From positions 62,001 through 126,000 of the forward strand of contig JAITEB010000015.1 of the NCBI GenBank assembly GCA_031282245.1: a stretch of DNA of 64,000 nt, written 5' to 3'. The position numbers and the translations under genes were made by a program. This DNA is from Oscillospiraceae bacterium. Lineage in GTDB: Bacteria > Bacillota > Clostridia > Oscillospirales > Ruminococcaceae. Positions 8,143 to 17,200 of this stretch are shown here, one piece after another; position 1 is the stretch's first letter; every line of letters begins with the position of its first letter. The notes beneath the pieces are model-generated. The model ran no database searches, had not been told where the DNA came from, and saw nothing but the letters and a program-made list of their open reading frames with translations.

Positions 8143-8170
8143 AATTCTATTTTGAAGGAGGTAAAACTCA

Positions 8171-8590
8171 ATGAAAGGCAAAACTATTGCGGAACTTAAG
8201 GTCGGCGACAGCGCTTTCGTCGAAAAAACTATCGCCGAGGGCGATGTGTATCTTTATGCCGGAATCACCGGGGATTTGAACCCGGCTCATGTCAATAAAG
8301 TCGAGGCCGAAAACGGCATTTTCAAGCGCCAGGTCGCCCACGGGATGCTCACTGCCGGGCTGATTTCGGCGGTTTTAGGGATGTATCTCCCCGGACCGGG
8401 GACGATTTATCTTGGACAGAACCTGAAATTTACCGCGCCGGTATATTTCGGCGATACAATCAGGGCGACCGCCACTGTCACAGAACTGCGTGAGGAAAAA
8501 AATATCTGCATTCTTTCCACAATCTGCACTAATCAGGACGGTAAGACTGTAATAGAGGGCGCGGCTACCGTCAAACCCCCGAAGGAGTGA
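8171..8590 (+). CDS. MaoC-like (R)-specific enoyl-CoA hydratase
   Basis: A 139-residue single hot-dog domain, the size of PhaJ. The hydratase motif AGITGDLNPAH carries the catalytic pair Asp35 and His40, followed by VAHGMLTAGLIS. PhaJ-type enzymes interconvert (R)-3-hydroxyacyl-CoA and trans-2-enoyl-CoA, which fits the FabG-type reductase upstream and the acyl-CoA dehydrogenase downstream. A strong AAGGAGG precedes the ATG. The end of the gene contains the ribosome-binding site of the next gene. Confidence 0.92.
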   Translation: MKGKTIAELKVGDSAFVEKTIAEGDVYLYAGITGDLNPAHVNKVEAENGIFKRQVAHGMLTAGLISAVLGMYLPGPGTIYLGQNLKFTAPVYFGDTIRATATVTELREEKNICILSTICTNQDGKTVIEGAATVKPPKE

Positions 8591-8595
8591 GTTTT

Positions 8596-9414
8596 GTGCC
8601 GGATTTTTTAGCCGGAAATACTAAAATCTATTACGAAGAGCATGGCGACAAAAACAGCCCGGACAAAATCGCTTTTCTCAACGGCGTTATGGCTTCTGTC
8701 GGGAGCTGGGAACAGATTTATCCGGCCTTTGTCAAGCTGGGTTTTCATGTCGTCCTGCACGATTTTAAAGGCCAGCTGCGCTCCGGCAAGCCGGCCGGGG
8801 AATATACTTTTGCGGAACACGCGGAGGAAGCAAGGGCGCTTTTCCAGAGCCTTGGCATAGAGCGCGTTCACCTTGTGGGGACGTCCTACGGCGGCGAAGT
8901 CGCCATGAAATACGCAATACTTTTTCCGGAATCCGCGCTTAGCGTTTCTATAATTGATTCCGTCAGCGAGCTTGACCCTGTGCTTGCGGCTTTTGTGGCT
9001 GGCTGGAAATATCTTTGCGAGCTGGAGGACGGCGAAAAGTTTTTCAAGGGCATGGCGCCCAGCATTTACGGCCCGGAATTCATGGAAAAAAACCCGGAGT
9101 TTTTCACAGACCGCGCAAAAGCTTTCCGGAAGCTTCCGCCAGAATACTTTGCGGGGCAGAAAATCTTATACGATACTTTTGTCAGCGACGTTGAAATGAC
9201 CGCCGAGCTTTGCAAAATCCAGTGCCCGGCGCTTGTGCTCTGCGGCGGGGATGATATTCTCAAAAAGCCTAAGTTTTCAGAAATTATCGCCCGCAATATC
9301 CCGAATTCTGAATATCTTACTATTCCCGGCAGCGGCCATGTGGCGATTCTGGAAAAGCCGGCGGAGCTGGTTTCGGCGATATTGGGCTTTATTTTGAAAA
9401 ATTCCCGGCGTTAA
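8596..9414 (+). CDS. Alpha/beta hydrolase, paralogue 2
   Basis: A 272-residue alpha/beta hydrolase related along its whole length to the protein at 4394-5209 (both start MP(E/D)F, share YYEEHG and an SYGGEVA elbow). The nucleophile is Ser97 in GTSYGG, a candidate acid is in GGDDILKKP and the His in PGSGHVAI. The GTG at 8596 is preferred because AAGGAG lies 8 nt upstream; the in-frame GTG at 8587 is inside that site and overlaps the maoC stop. Two paralogues in one pathway suggest two related ester or thioester substrates, or a heteromer. Confidence 0.85.
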   Translation: MPDFLAGNTKIYYEEHGDKNSPDKIAFLNGVMASVGSWEQIYPAFVKLGFHVVLHDFKGQLRSGKPAGEYTFAEHAEEARALFQSLGIERVHLVGTSYGGEVAMKYAILFPESALSVSIIDSVSELDPVLAAFVAGWKYLCELEDGEKFFKGMAPSIYGPEFMEKNPEFFTDRAKAFRKLPPEYFAGQKILYDTFVSDVEMTAELCKIQCPALVLCGGDDILKKPKFSEIIARNIPNSEYLTIPGSGHVAILEKPAELVSAILGFILKNSRR

Positions 9415-9466
9415 ATCTAAAGGCGAACCAGCAGTATTATAACATGCGGAAAAGGAGTTGAACCCA

Positions 9467-10606
9467 TTGGAATTTACGTTTAGTCCCGAATACGAGATGT
9501 GCCGCGAAAGCTTCCGGCGCTTTGCCGAAAAAGAAGCCGCGCCCATAGCCGTCGAAATCGACGAAGAAGAACGCTTCCCGGCCGGGACAGTCGAAAAATT
9601 GGCCAGGGCGGGTATGCTGGGCATAACCGTTCCCAAACAATATGGCGGCCAGGGCGCGGATAATCTGGTTTATATTATGTGCGTTGAAGAGCTGAGCCGC
9701 GTCTGCGCGACAACCGGCGTTATCGTTTCGGCGCACGCGTCGCTTTGCGTTGCGCCTATTCTGGAAAACGGCACAGAGGCGCAGAAGCAAAAATATCTGC
9801 CCAGGCTTGCCAGCGGCGAATGGCTGGGCGCTTTCGGCCTGACCGAGCCGGGCGCGGGCACCGACGCAAGCGGCCAGAAAACCCGCGCCGTTCTTGACGG
9901 CGATCACTATGTATTAAACGGCAACAAGATTTTTATCACAAACGCGGGCTATGCTGATGTGTATATTATCATGGCCATGACCGACCCCGGAAAGGGCACG
10001 CGGGGCATTTCGGCCTTTATAGTCGAAAAAACTTTCCCCGGCTTTTCTGTCGGCACAAAAGAGAAAAAAATGGGTATACGCGGTTCTTCCACGCGCGAGC
10101 TGATTATGGAGGACTGTATTGTCCCGAAAGAAAATCTGCTGGGCGTGGAGGGCAAGGGCTTTGGCATAGCCATGAAAACCCTTGACGGCGGCAGAATCGG
10201 CATTGCGGCGCAGGCGCTGGGCATTGCCCAGGGCGCGCTTGACAAGACGGTCGCGTATACAAAAGAGCGCCGCCAGTTCGGAAAGCCCATTTCCGCTTTC
10301 CAGAACACGCAGTTCCAGCTTGCCGATATGGAGACCAGAACCGAAGCCGCAAGGCTGCTTGTTTACAAGGCCGCCAGCTTTAAAGACGCCAAAAAGCCCT
10401 ACTCAAAAGAAGCGGCAATGGCAAAGCTTTTCGCTTCGGAGACGGCTTCGGAAGTGGCGAGCCTGGCCGTGCAGCTTCACGGCGGCTATGGCTACATGCG
10501 CGAGTACGAAGTCGAACGCATGATGCGCGACGCGAAAATCACCGAAATCTACGAGGGTACCAGCGAAGTTCAGCGCATGGTTATTTCCTCGGCGCTTTTG
10601 AAATAG
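9467..10606 (+). CDS. Acyl-CoA dehydrogenase (butyryl-CoA dehydrogenase-like)
   Basis: A 379-residue flavoprotein of standard short-chain acyl-CoA dehydrogenase length. It has the FAD/substrate motif AFGLTEPGAGTDASG and ITNAGYAD, and the C-terminal EIYEGTSEVQRMVIS with Glu363 at the catalytic-base position. Next to etfB and etfA it would reduce enoyl-CoA to acyl-CoA, as Bcd does in butyrate formers. The TTG at 9467 is chosen because AAAGGAG ends 9 nt upstream; the in-frame TTG at 9458 overlaps that site. Confidence 0.93.
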   Translation: MEFTFSPEYEMCRESFRRFAEKEAAPIAVEIDEEERFPAGTVEKLARAGMLGITVPKQYGGQGADNLVYIMCVEELSRVCATTGVIVSAHASLCVAPILENGTEAQKQKYLPRLASGEWLGAFGLTEPGAGTDASGQKTRAVLDGDHYVLNGNKIFITNAGYADVYIIMAMTDPGKGTRGISAFIVEKTFPGFSVGTKEKKMGIRGSSTRELIMEDCIVPKENLLGVEGKGFGIAMKTLDGGRIGIAAQALGIAQGALDKTVAYTKERRQFGKPISAFQNTQFQLADMETRTEAARLLVYKAASFKDAKKPYSKEAAMAKLFASETASEVASLAVQLHGGYGYMREYEVERMMRDAKITEIYEGTSEVQRMVISSALLK

Positions 10607-10624
10607 GCGAAGGGAGGAAAAAAC

Positions 10625-11413
10625 ATGAATATAGTCGTATGTATAAAACAGGTTCCGGACACCACCGAAGTCCGGCTTGACCCCGTCACAGGGACGCTTA
10701 TCCGCGACGGGGTGCCCAGCATTATGAACCCGGACGACAAGGCCGGGCTGGAAGCCGCTTTGCGGCTGCGCGAAAAATACGGCGGGCACGTCACCGCGCT
10801 GAGCATGGGTCCGCCCCAGGCCGCCACTATGATGCGAGAGGCCCTCGCTATGGGCGCGGACCGCGCGATTCTTCTGGGCGACCGCGCCTTTGCCGGTTCG
10901 GACACGCTGGCCACTTCTTCGGCCATCGCCGCCGCTATCAGAAAGCTTGACTATGATATAGTGATAACCGGCAGGCAGGCAATCGACGGCGACACCGCGC
11001 AGGTCGGGCCGCAGATCGCCGAGCATCTGTCAATCCCGAACATCAGTTACGCACAGGAAATCACGCCTTCGGAGGACAGAGCAAGCGTCACGGTCAAACG
11101 CGTTTTCGACGACCGCTATCAAATGCAGCGCGTAAAACTGCCCTGCCTGCTCACGGCTTTGAGCGAGCTTGCCGAGCCGCGGTATCTTTCTCCGGGAAGG
11201 GTTTTCGACGCATGGCGCGAGATGAAAGTTGAAAACTGGACTTCGGCCGATCTGGATATAAATCCGGCTGTGCTTGGCCTGAAAGGTTCGCCCACGCGGG
11301 TTAAAAAGAGCTTCCCAAAGGCCGTCAAACCCGCCGGGGCGGTTATCCGGCTGGAAGGCCGGGAGGCTGCCGAGGCTGTTTTGCGCAAGCTTAAAGAGAA
11401 TTTTATTCTATAA
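10625..11413 (+). CDS. etfB: Electron transfer flavoprotein beta subunit
   Basis: A 262-residue EtfB with the N-terminal MNIVVCIKQVPDTTEVRLDP typical of the Bcd-associated anaerobic group and GRQAIDGDTAQVGPQIAE (117-134), the flavin-binding loop. With EtfA and the acyl-CoA dehydrogenase it probably forms a complex that oxidises NADH, reduces enoyl-CoA and, if bifurcating, also reduces ferredoxin. Bifurcation is inferred from clade and context. The start has GGGAGG upstream, 18 nt after the dehydrogenase stop. Confidence 0.95.
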   Translation: MNIVVCIKQVPDTTEVRLDPVTGTLIRDGVPSIMNPDDKAGLEAALRLREKYGGHVTALSMGPPQAATMMREALAMGADRAILLGDRAFAGSDTLATSSAIAAAIRKLDYDIVITGRQAIDGDTAQVGPQIAEHLSIPNISYAQEITPSEDRASVTVKRVFDDRYQMQRVKLPCLLTALSELAEPRYLSPGRVFDAWREMKVENWTSADLDINPAVLGLKGSPTRVKKSFPKAVKPAGAVIRLEGREAAEAVLRKLKENFIL

Positions 11414-11428
11414 GAGAGGAGGGTATAT

Positions 11429-12439
11429 ATGAGCTTGGAAAATATTAAAGACTACAAAGGCATTTTTGTTTTTATAGAGATGACCGACGGCGAAGTCGCC
11501 GATGTCGGGCTTGAGCTTCTGGGCGAAGCCGGAAGGCTTGCTAAAGCGGCTGCTTCGACCGTTACGGCGCTTGTTCCCGGGGACGGAAGCGTAAAGCCCT
11601 ATGAAAAACTGGCCGCCTACGGCGCGGACAGGGTTGTCTATCTGCAGAATCCGGCGCTGGGCGCATACGCGACCTTGCCCTATACCCGCGCTTTGCAAAA
11701 GGCTGTGGAGGAATTAAAACCGGAAATTCTGCTTTTCGGGGCAAGCCCGATAGGACGCGATTTGGCTCCGCGCCTTTCGGCAAGGCTCCGCACGGGGCTT
11801 ACGGCCGACTGCACCGGCCTTGAAATAGAAGCCGCAAGCGGGAATCTGCTGATGACGCGCCCGGCTTTTGGCGGGAACCTGATGGCCACTATAGTTTGCG
11901 GCGAGCACCGTCCGCAGATGGCGACCGTCCGCCCGGGCGTTATGCAGCGCGCCGCAAAAAAAGACGCGCAGGCCGAAATCCTGGAAATCCCCGTCGAAAT
12001 CCCTGAAGAAGACTTTGCTGTGGAGATTCTGGAGACTGTCATGAATCCGCCCTCCAAACTGAATATCCGGGAAGCGAAAGTCCTGGTCAGCGGCGGGCGC
12101 GGGATGGCTTCGCCGGAGGGCTTTGGTATTCTGGAGGAAATCGCCGCTTTGCTGGGCGGGACAATCGCTTCGTCCCGCGCGGCCGTCGATGCGGGATGGC
12201 AGCCGAAAGACAGGCAGGTTGGCCAGACCGGGCAGACTGTGCGGCCGGATTTGTATATTGCCTGCGGCATATCGGGCGCGATACAGCATGTGGCCGGCAT
12301 GGAAGAATCGGGGATTATCATTGCGATAAACAAAGACGAGAACGCTCCGATTTTCGGCATTGCGGATCTGGGCATTGTCGGCAACGTCAACAGCGTTTTG
12401 CCGGAGCTGAAAAGGCAGCTTGAATCCGCGACAGCTTAG
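11429..12439 (+). CDS. etfA: Electron transfer flavoprotein alpha subunit
   Basis: A 336-residue EtfA. The C-terminal FAD-binding signature is clear: LVSGGRGM, VGQTGQTVRPDLYIACGISG and IIIAINKDENAPIFGIADLGIVG. It sits 15 nt after etfB with AGAGGAGG before the ATG, so it is in the same transcript, and a strong terminator ends the unit. It is the partner of EtfB in passing electrons to the acyl-CoA dehydrogenase. Confidence 0.95.
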   Translation: MSLENIKDYKGIFVFIEMTDGEVADVGLELLGEAGRLAKAAASTVTALVPGDGSVKPYEKLAAYGADRVVYLQNPALGAYATLPYTRALQKAVEELKPEILLFGASPIGRDLAPRLSARLRTGLTADCTGLEIEAASGNLLMTRPAFGGNLMATIVCGEHRPQMATVRPGVMQRAAKKDAQAEILEIPVEIPEEDFAVEILETVMNPPSKLNIREAKVLVSGGRGMASPEGFGILEEIAALLGGTIASSRAAVDAGWQPKDRQVGQTGQTVRPDLYIACGISGAIQHVAGMEESGIIIAINKDENAPIFGIADLGIVGNVNSVLPELKRQLESATA

Positions 12440-12474
12440 GGGCGGCGGACTGCCATTGCAAATAAAGCGCATAA

Positions 12475-12511
12475 ACCGTGCCGGCAGACCTGCCGGGCGG
12501 TTTTATTTTTT
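12475..12511 (+). terminator. Rho-independent terminator after etfA
   Basis: The stem ACCG-GCCGGCA/TGCCGG-CGGT (one mismatch, short loop) is followed by TTTTATTTTTT. It is a clear end of the acyl-CoA transcript. Confidence 0.85.
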
Positions 12512-12605
12512 GTTTATAAAAAATAATTCAAAAATTTTGCATTGTATATTTTGGGCCATATGTTATAATTTGAGCAAATTTAAGACGAAACAGGAGTGAT
12601 GGTTT

Positions 12606-13592
12606 ATGCCGGGAAAGATATCAGCATCGGGCGCATCGTCCGCCTTCGGCGGGAAAGAGCTTCGCAGAAAAGCTTTTTCAGAAAGATTTGAGGGGAAGGC
12701 GAAAATCAACAAAACCGCGGATTTTCCCCTGCAGGCGGTCGGAGAAAGCGACACGGCCGCAGCAGCTGTCGCAAGGCTCAGTCTGGGCGACAAATATTTT
12801 GACAAAACCGAGCTTGACAAAACGCAGGCCATAATTAACCAGTACAGCGCGCTCAAAAAGAAATACCCAAAATTCCCTTTGGTTATCGGCAACGATGAAA
12901 ACGGAAACGCCTCTGTTTTTCTTGGCGGCAATCAGTCATGGTTCCGGCTCAACGGCCATTACGCCAAATATTTCGGCGGCTGCGGCCCTGTCGCCGCGAC
13001 TAACATCATGGCCAATCTTGCCTTTAAAAACGCGTCCGTCGCGCAGAAACTGGGCTTTCCGCAGTGGAATTCCAGCCAGGTTGCGTCAATGGGAGAATAT
13101 CTGAACCTGATGGAAGACGTGTACAGTGTCGTCACCCCTATGGAAGTGCCTCTTGCGAAGCTTGAGGCCGACAAAAATAAAAGTGTGACCGGTTTTCCGG
13201 CTTCTTTCGGGATTATCGACGCGAATTTCTGGAAAAACGCAGTTTTGAAATACGCCAAATCCAAGGGTATAGATCTGAAAGCGCAGTCTCTTGACAGGGA
13301 TTTTGACGGGAATAACCCCTATGATGTGAAGAAGCTTGAAGAAGCGCTGAAAAACGGCTGCGCTATCGGGTTCCTCAATTTGCTTACGGCGCTGGACATG
13401 TACCTGATGGATGGCAGGAAATATACTTCTTACGAGCGCCACTGGGTAGCCATTGTCGGAAAAGAAGGGGACAAACTGATTATTTCAAGCTGGGGCATGG
13501 AGCTTTACCTGAAATATTCGGACATAATTCAGGCCGCACAGAAAAATCTTGCGCAAAGCCTGAATAATATGACTTATTTTGAGGCGGTGTAA
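12606..13592 (+). CDS. Papain-like (C39-like) cysteine peptidase-fold protein
   Basis: A 328-residue protein I cannot name. Residues from about 105 look like a papain/C39-like fold: the Cys in FGGCGPVAATNIMANLA (about 126), a late His in RHWVAIVGKEGD (about 285) and then SSWG. The N-terminal 90 residues are low in hydrophobicity and there is no signal peptide or membrane segment. AGGAG lies before the ATG. The lipoprotein gene starts 3 nt after the stop, so the pair is one unit. It may be a peptidase, a peptide-cleaving or transfer enzyme, or an inactive relative. Confidence 0.7.
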   Translation: MPGKISASGASSAFGGKELRRKAFSERFEGKAKINKTADFPLQAVGESDTAAAAVARLSLGDKYFDKTELDKTQAIINQYSALKKKYPKFPLVIGNDENGNASVFLGGNQSWFRLNGHYAKYFGGCGPVAATNIMANLAFKNASVAQKLGFPQWNSSQVASMGEYLNLMEDVYSVVTPMEVPLAKLEADKNKSVTGFPASFGIIDANFWKNAVLKYAKSKGIDLKAQSLDRDFDGNNPYDVKKLEEALKNGCAIGFLNLLTALDMYLMDGRKYTSYERHWVAIVGKEGDKLIISSWGMELYLKYSDIIQAAQKNLAQSLNNMTYFEAV

Positions 13593-13594
13593 TC

Positions 13595-14113
13595 ATGAAA
13601 AAAGTATTTATTACAGCGGCTTTAACACTTGCGCTTGCGCTTTCGCTCGGCGCCTGCACTACCGTGAAAACCAAGGCCCTGAACAATTATCCCAATAAAG
13701 ACGAACTTAAATTGATTCTGGATTCTTATTATAAAAACATTTCCGCCACGGTCTTTGCGGAAGAGCCTGACAGAAGGATTGTCACGCTGAAAGGGGACTC
13801 TCTCACAAAGCCGGAAGTTTTTATTCTCTATATGCAAGCTTCCGCTTTTTTCCTGAACGGGGACAATATCGCCTATCTCCGGGATGCGGAGGGCTGGGAA
13901 TATACGTCTTCAGATTTCACAATAGAAGTCAGAATTGAGACGGATAAGCAGCTTTACAGTTTTGTATCCGCCTATGACCCCGGGGGCGGATTCCTGAACG
14001 GTTTCTGGCAATGGCGGGCGACAACCCCGGATTCACAGACGGTTTCTATTGTCTATAGCGCGGATGGCAGTTATCAGATCTCAGATCCGGAGGCTTTTGA
14101 AATTTACGGGTAA
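13595..14113 (+). CDS. Small lipoprotein of unknown function
   Basis: A 172-residue predicted lipoprotein: a basic start, a hydrophobic stretch to about residue 20 and the lipobox LGAC. The remainder is a mixed alpha/beta sequence without a motif I recognise. It is cotranscribed with the papain-like protein and followed by a terminator. A partner role for the upstream protein is possible but unsupported beyond position. Confidence 0.75.
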   Translation: MKKVFITAALTLALALSLGACTTVKTKALNNYPNKDELKLILDSYYKNISATVFAEEPDRRIVTLKGDSLTKPEVFILYMQASAFFLNGDNIAYLRDAEGWEYTSSDFTIEVRIETDKQLYSFVSAYDPGGGFLNGFWQWRATTPDSQTVSIVYSADGSYQISDPEAFEIYG

Positions 14114-14126
14114 CGGCAGTAATTAA

Positions 14127-14173
14127 CGCGCAGAAAGGGCGGATGGCGTTCGCCTCTTCTGCGCGTACTTTTT
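14127..14173 (+). terminator. Terminator after the lipoprotein gene
   Basis: A perfect 9-bp stem (CGCGCAGAA at 14127-14135 with TTCTGCGCG at 14157-14165) is followed by TACTTTTT. It lies between convergent genes. Confidence 0.8.
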
Positions 14174-14225
14174 GGAGACGATTTTCTGCGGGCAGTCCGC
14201 CGTCTTCTAATTGCATAACAAAATT

Positions 14226-17200
14226 TTATAATATGCCTATTTTCACGACGTGTTCCCTGCCGTCCAGGGGCACAAAAGCCCTGTCCCGCCGTTCGTCGTC
14301 CAGAATGAAAAACCTGCCTTCCCGCCGCCGCGCCTCAACTTTTACAGCCGTTCCCGAAATGTTTATCTCCATGGAGAAGCCCGGCCAGTCCAGCGGGATT
14401 TTCGGTTCAAACTCCAGCCGCCCGGGGCGCATTTTCAGCCCAAGCATATATTCAACTACAAGACGGTAGTACCAGCCGCTCGCCCCTGTATAAAGGCTCC
14501 AGCCGCCGCGCCCGGCGGCGTTTTTGTTTGAGTAAATATCAGCCGCCATATAATACGGCTCCAGCATATAGGCTCCGGCTGTTTTTTCATCCAGGTATTT
14601 CCGGGCGGGGTTGAGCGTTTGGATAAGCCCATAGGCTTTATCCCACTCGCCTTTCTCCAGCAGGGCGAGAGCGAACCAGATGGCCGCGTGAGTATACTGC
14701 CCGCCGTTTTCACGCGTTCCGGCGGGATAAGCCTTCACGTATCCCGGTTCATGGTCGCTTTTGTCAAAGGGAGGCGCAAACAGCTTTATAATACCGGTTT
14801 CAAAATCCACAAGCGAATTATAGGCTGTATCTATCGCTTTGCTGATTCTTTCCCGGTTTTTCATGCCGGACAAAACGGCGAAGCTCTGGCTGAGGATATC
14901 GATTTTGCACTCGTCGCTTTCGGCCGAACCCATTTTTGAACCGTCGTCGTAAAAGGCGCGGATATACCTGTCCTCTTCAAAGCAATACTTGTCGACGCAA
15001 TCCAGCAAATCCCTTGCCTTGTTTTTGATGATATACGCGTACTCCCTGTCGCCGCGGCCGTCGCACAGCGCGGCGAATTTGTTCAGCGTCAGCGCCATAA
15101 ACTGCGCAAGCCAGACGCTTTCGCCCCTGCCGTTTATTCCCGCTTTGTTAAAGCTGTCGTTCCAGTCGCCGTTGCCGATGAGCGGCAGGCCGTGCTTGCC
15201 GAAATTCATCGAACGCTTTACGCTTTTTTTGCAGTGATAGTAAATACTTTCGCGTATGGGCGAAACCCGCGGCTCAAAATAGCGCTCGTGCTCGCCGGGT
15301 TCCAGCTCTTTCCCGGAAAGATAGGGTAATTCCAGATCAAGAAGAACAAAATCGCCGGTTTTTTCGACATATTCGCAGACGGCGTAAACCAGCCACAACA
15401 GGTCGTCCGAACACCGTGTGCGGACGCCGCGCTTGCCGTCCGGCATCTGGTGCCACCAGTGAAGCGCGTCGCCTTCCTCAAACTGCGCTTTTGCGCAGCG
15501 GATAATGTGCTGCCTGGCAAGCTTTGGCGAAAGCGTCAGCAGCGAGCACACATCCTGCAGCTGGTCCCGGAAGCCCCAGGCCCCGCCGCACTGATAAAAG
15601 CCCGTCCTGCCGCGAATGCGGGAAGAAAGCGTCTGATGGGGCAGCCACTGGTTTATCATCACATCAAGGCAGGGATCCGGCGTCCTGATTTTTACAGAGT
15701 TCTCAAAGGCGGGTTTTGCGCTGTAGGGCATTTTTGCCATCTTGATACAGGCCGCTCTGTCCTTGCCGTAGCTGAGAATAAAGCGTATGCCGGCCTCGGC
15801 TTTCGGCCGGATGCGCAAAGGCACCACCACAGCGGCGCAGTTGTCGCGCTTTTCGAGAAGCTGGGATTTTTCCAGGCGTCCTTCAAGAACGGCGCTTCGG
15901 TCATTCATGAAAAAAGCTTCGTCGCGGCTGCAGCTTAAGCCCATAAAGCCCTTTATCTGCCCAAAGGGATTGTGCAGCAGCAGCGTTTTTTCGCTGGTTT
16001 CAAAGCGTATCATTCCGGAAGTTCCCCGGCTTACCCCCAAAACAGGCTCGGTATAATAGACGCACTCTATAGTCTCGTCTTCGGCCTTCTCATTAGTGAT
16101 TAGCACCTCGCAGTATTTTGAACAGCCCGTCTCGGAGACAGAGACGGCGGCTTTTGTGGCAATGCCGTTTTTCTTCCCGGTATAAACGGCGCTTCTTTCT
16201 GAATAAGAAACCTGCGCGCCGTTTATCAGGTCGATATATTCGCCGCCAAGCCTGAGCAGGAGCATTTCGCCCCGGTTGTCGCGTGAGCGGTCATTGTTCC
16301 AGGGGGTCAGTTTATTCTCGCGGGAGTTCACCGCCCAGGTATAGCCAAGCGCCTTATCGGAAACCAGCGTGCCAAAGGCCGGGTTTGCCAGAATATGGCA
16401 CCATGGGGCTTTTGTTTCAGCGGTGATATAAAAGCGCTTGCCATGAAAAACTCCGCCCAGCGTCTTTACGCCGCTTTCGGGCACAAAGCCGTATTTAGCC
16501 GTCGGCGTTATTTTCAGCGGTGAAAACGGCTGTTTTTTAGCTTCTTTCAGGATTGTTTTTTCGGCGACATAGGCCGCCGCCGCGTAAAGCAGTTTTTCCG
16601 TTTTAGCGTCGTGCAGTTCCAGGTCAACCGGGTGTATTCCGGACGGCTGCCCCAAAAAGAAAGTCATGGCGTTGCTGTCTATCAGCTTTTTAATCTCGGC
16701 GGAAAGATTTTCCGCGCCGCGTTTGTCCCGGAAAGTTATGACAAGATCGCAGTTTATATTCCTCAGCCGCAGTATTTTATACGCCTTTAGATAATTATCC
16801 AGGAAAACGGGGTCTGGCTTTTCGATGGGAAGCAGTATAATCGGGTAATCCCCGGAAACGGCAAGCCCCCACAGGCCGTTTACTCCGCGCTCGTTTTCGT
16901 GGGCGGCGGCAATGGCTTTCTCGTCGTTGCGCTCCCGCCCCGGGCAAATGATATAGGGAATAATTGTCTTTGCGGTCTGGCTCTCGGTCGTGTTTACCAT
17001 AAGCGGGGATTTGGCGGCTCCGCTGTAATCAAGCGCGCCGCGCAGCCGCGCCATCAAAAGCTGGGACAGGGCCGCGTCGCGGGTTTCGGCTGCAGTTATT
17101 ATAAAGTGAAAATCTTTTTGTTCGTTCGGGTCAAGCTCCGCCTTGAAGCGGAAAGCCGCGGCCGCGTCCGGAATGGCGGGGCCTGCGGAAAATTCTTTTT

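Noticed and set aside
7973..8155. A 60-codon frame between thiolase and maoC
   Set aside because: It spans the terminator-like hairpin, lacks a ribosome-binding site and shows no protein-like features.
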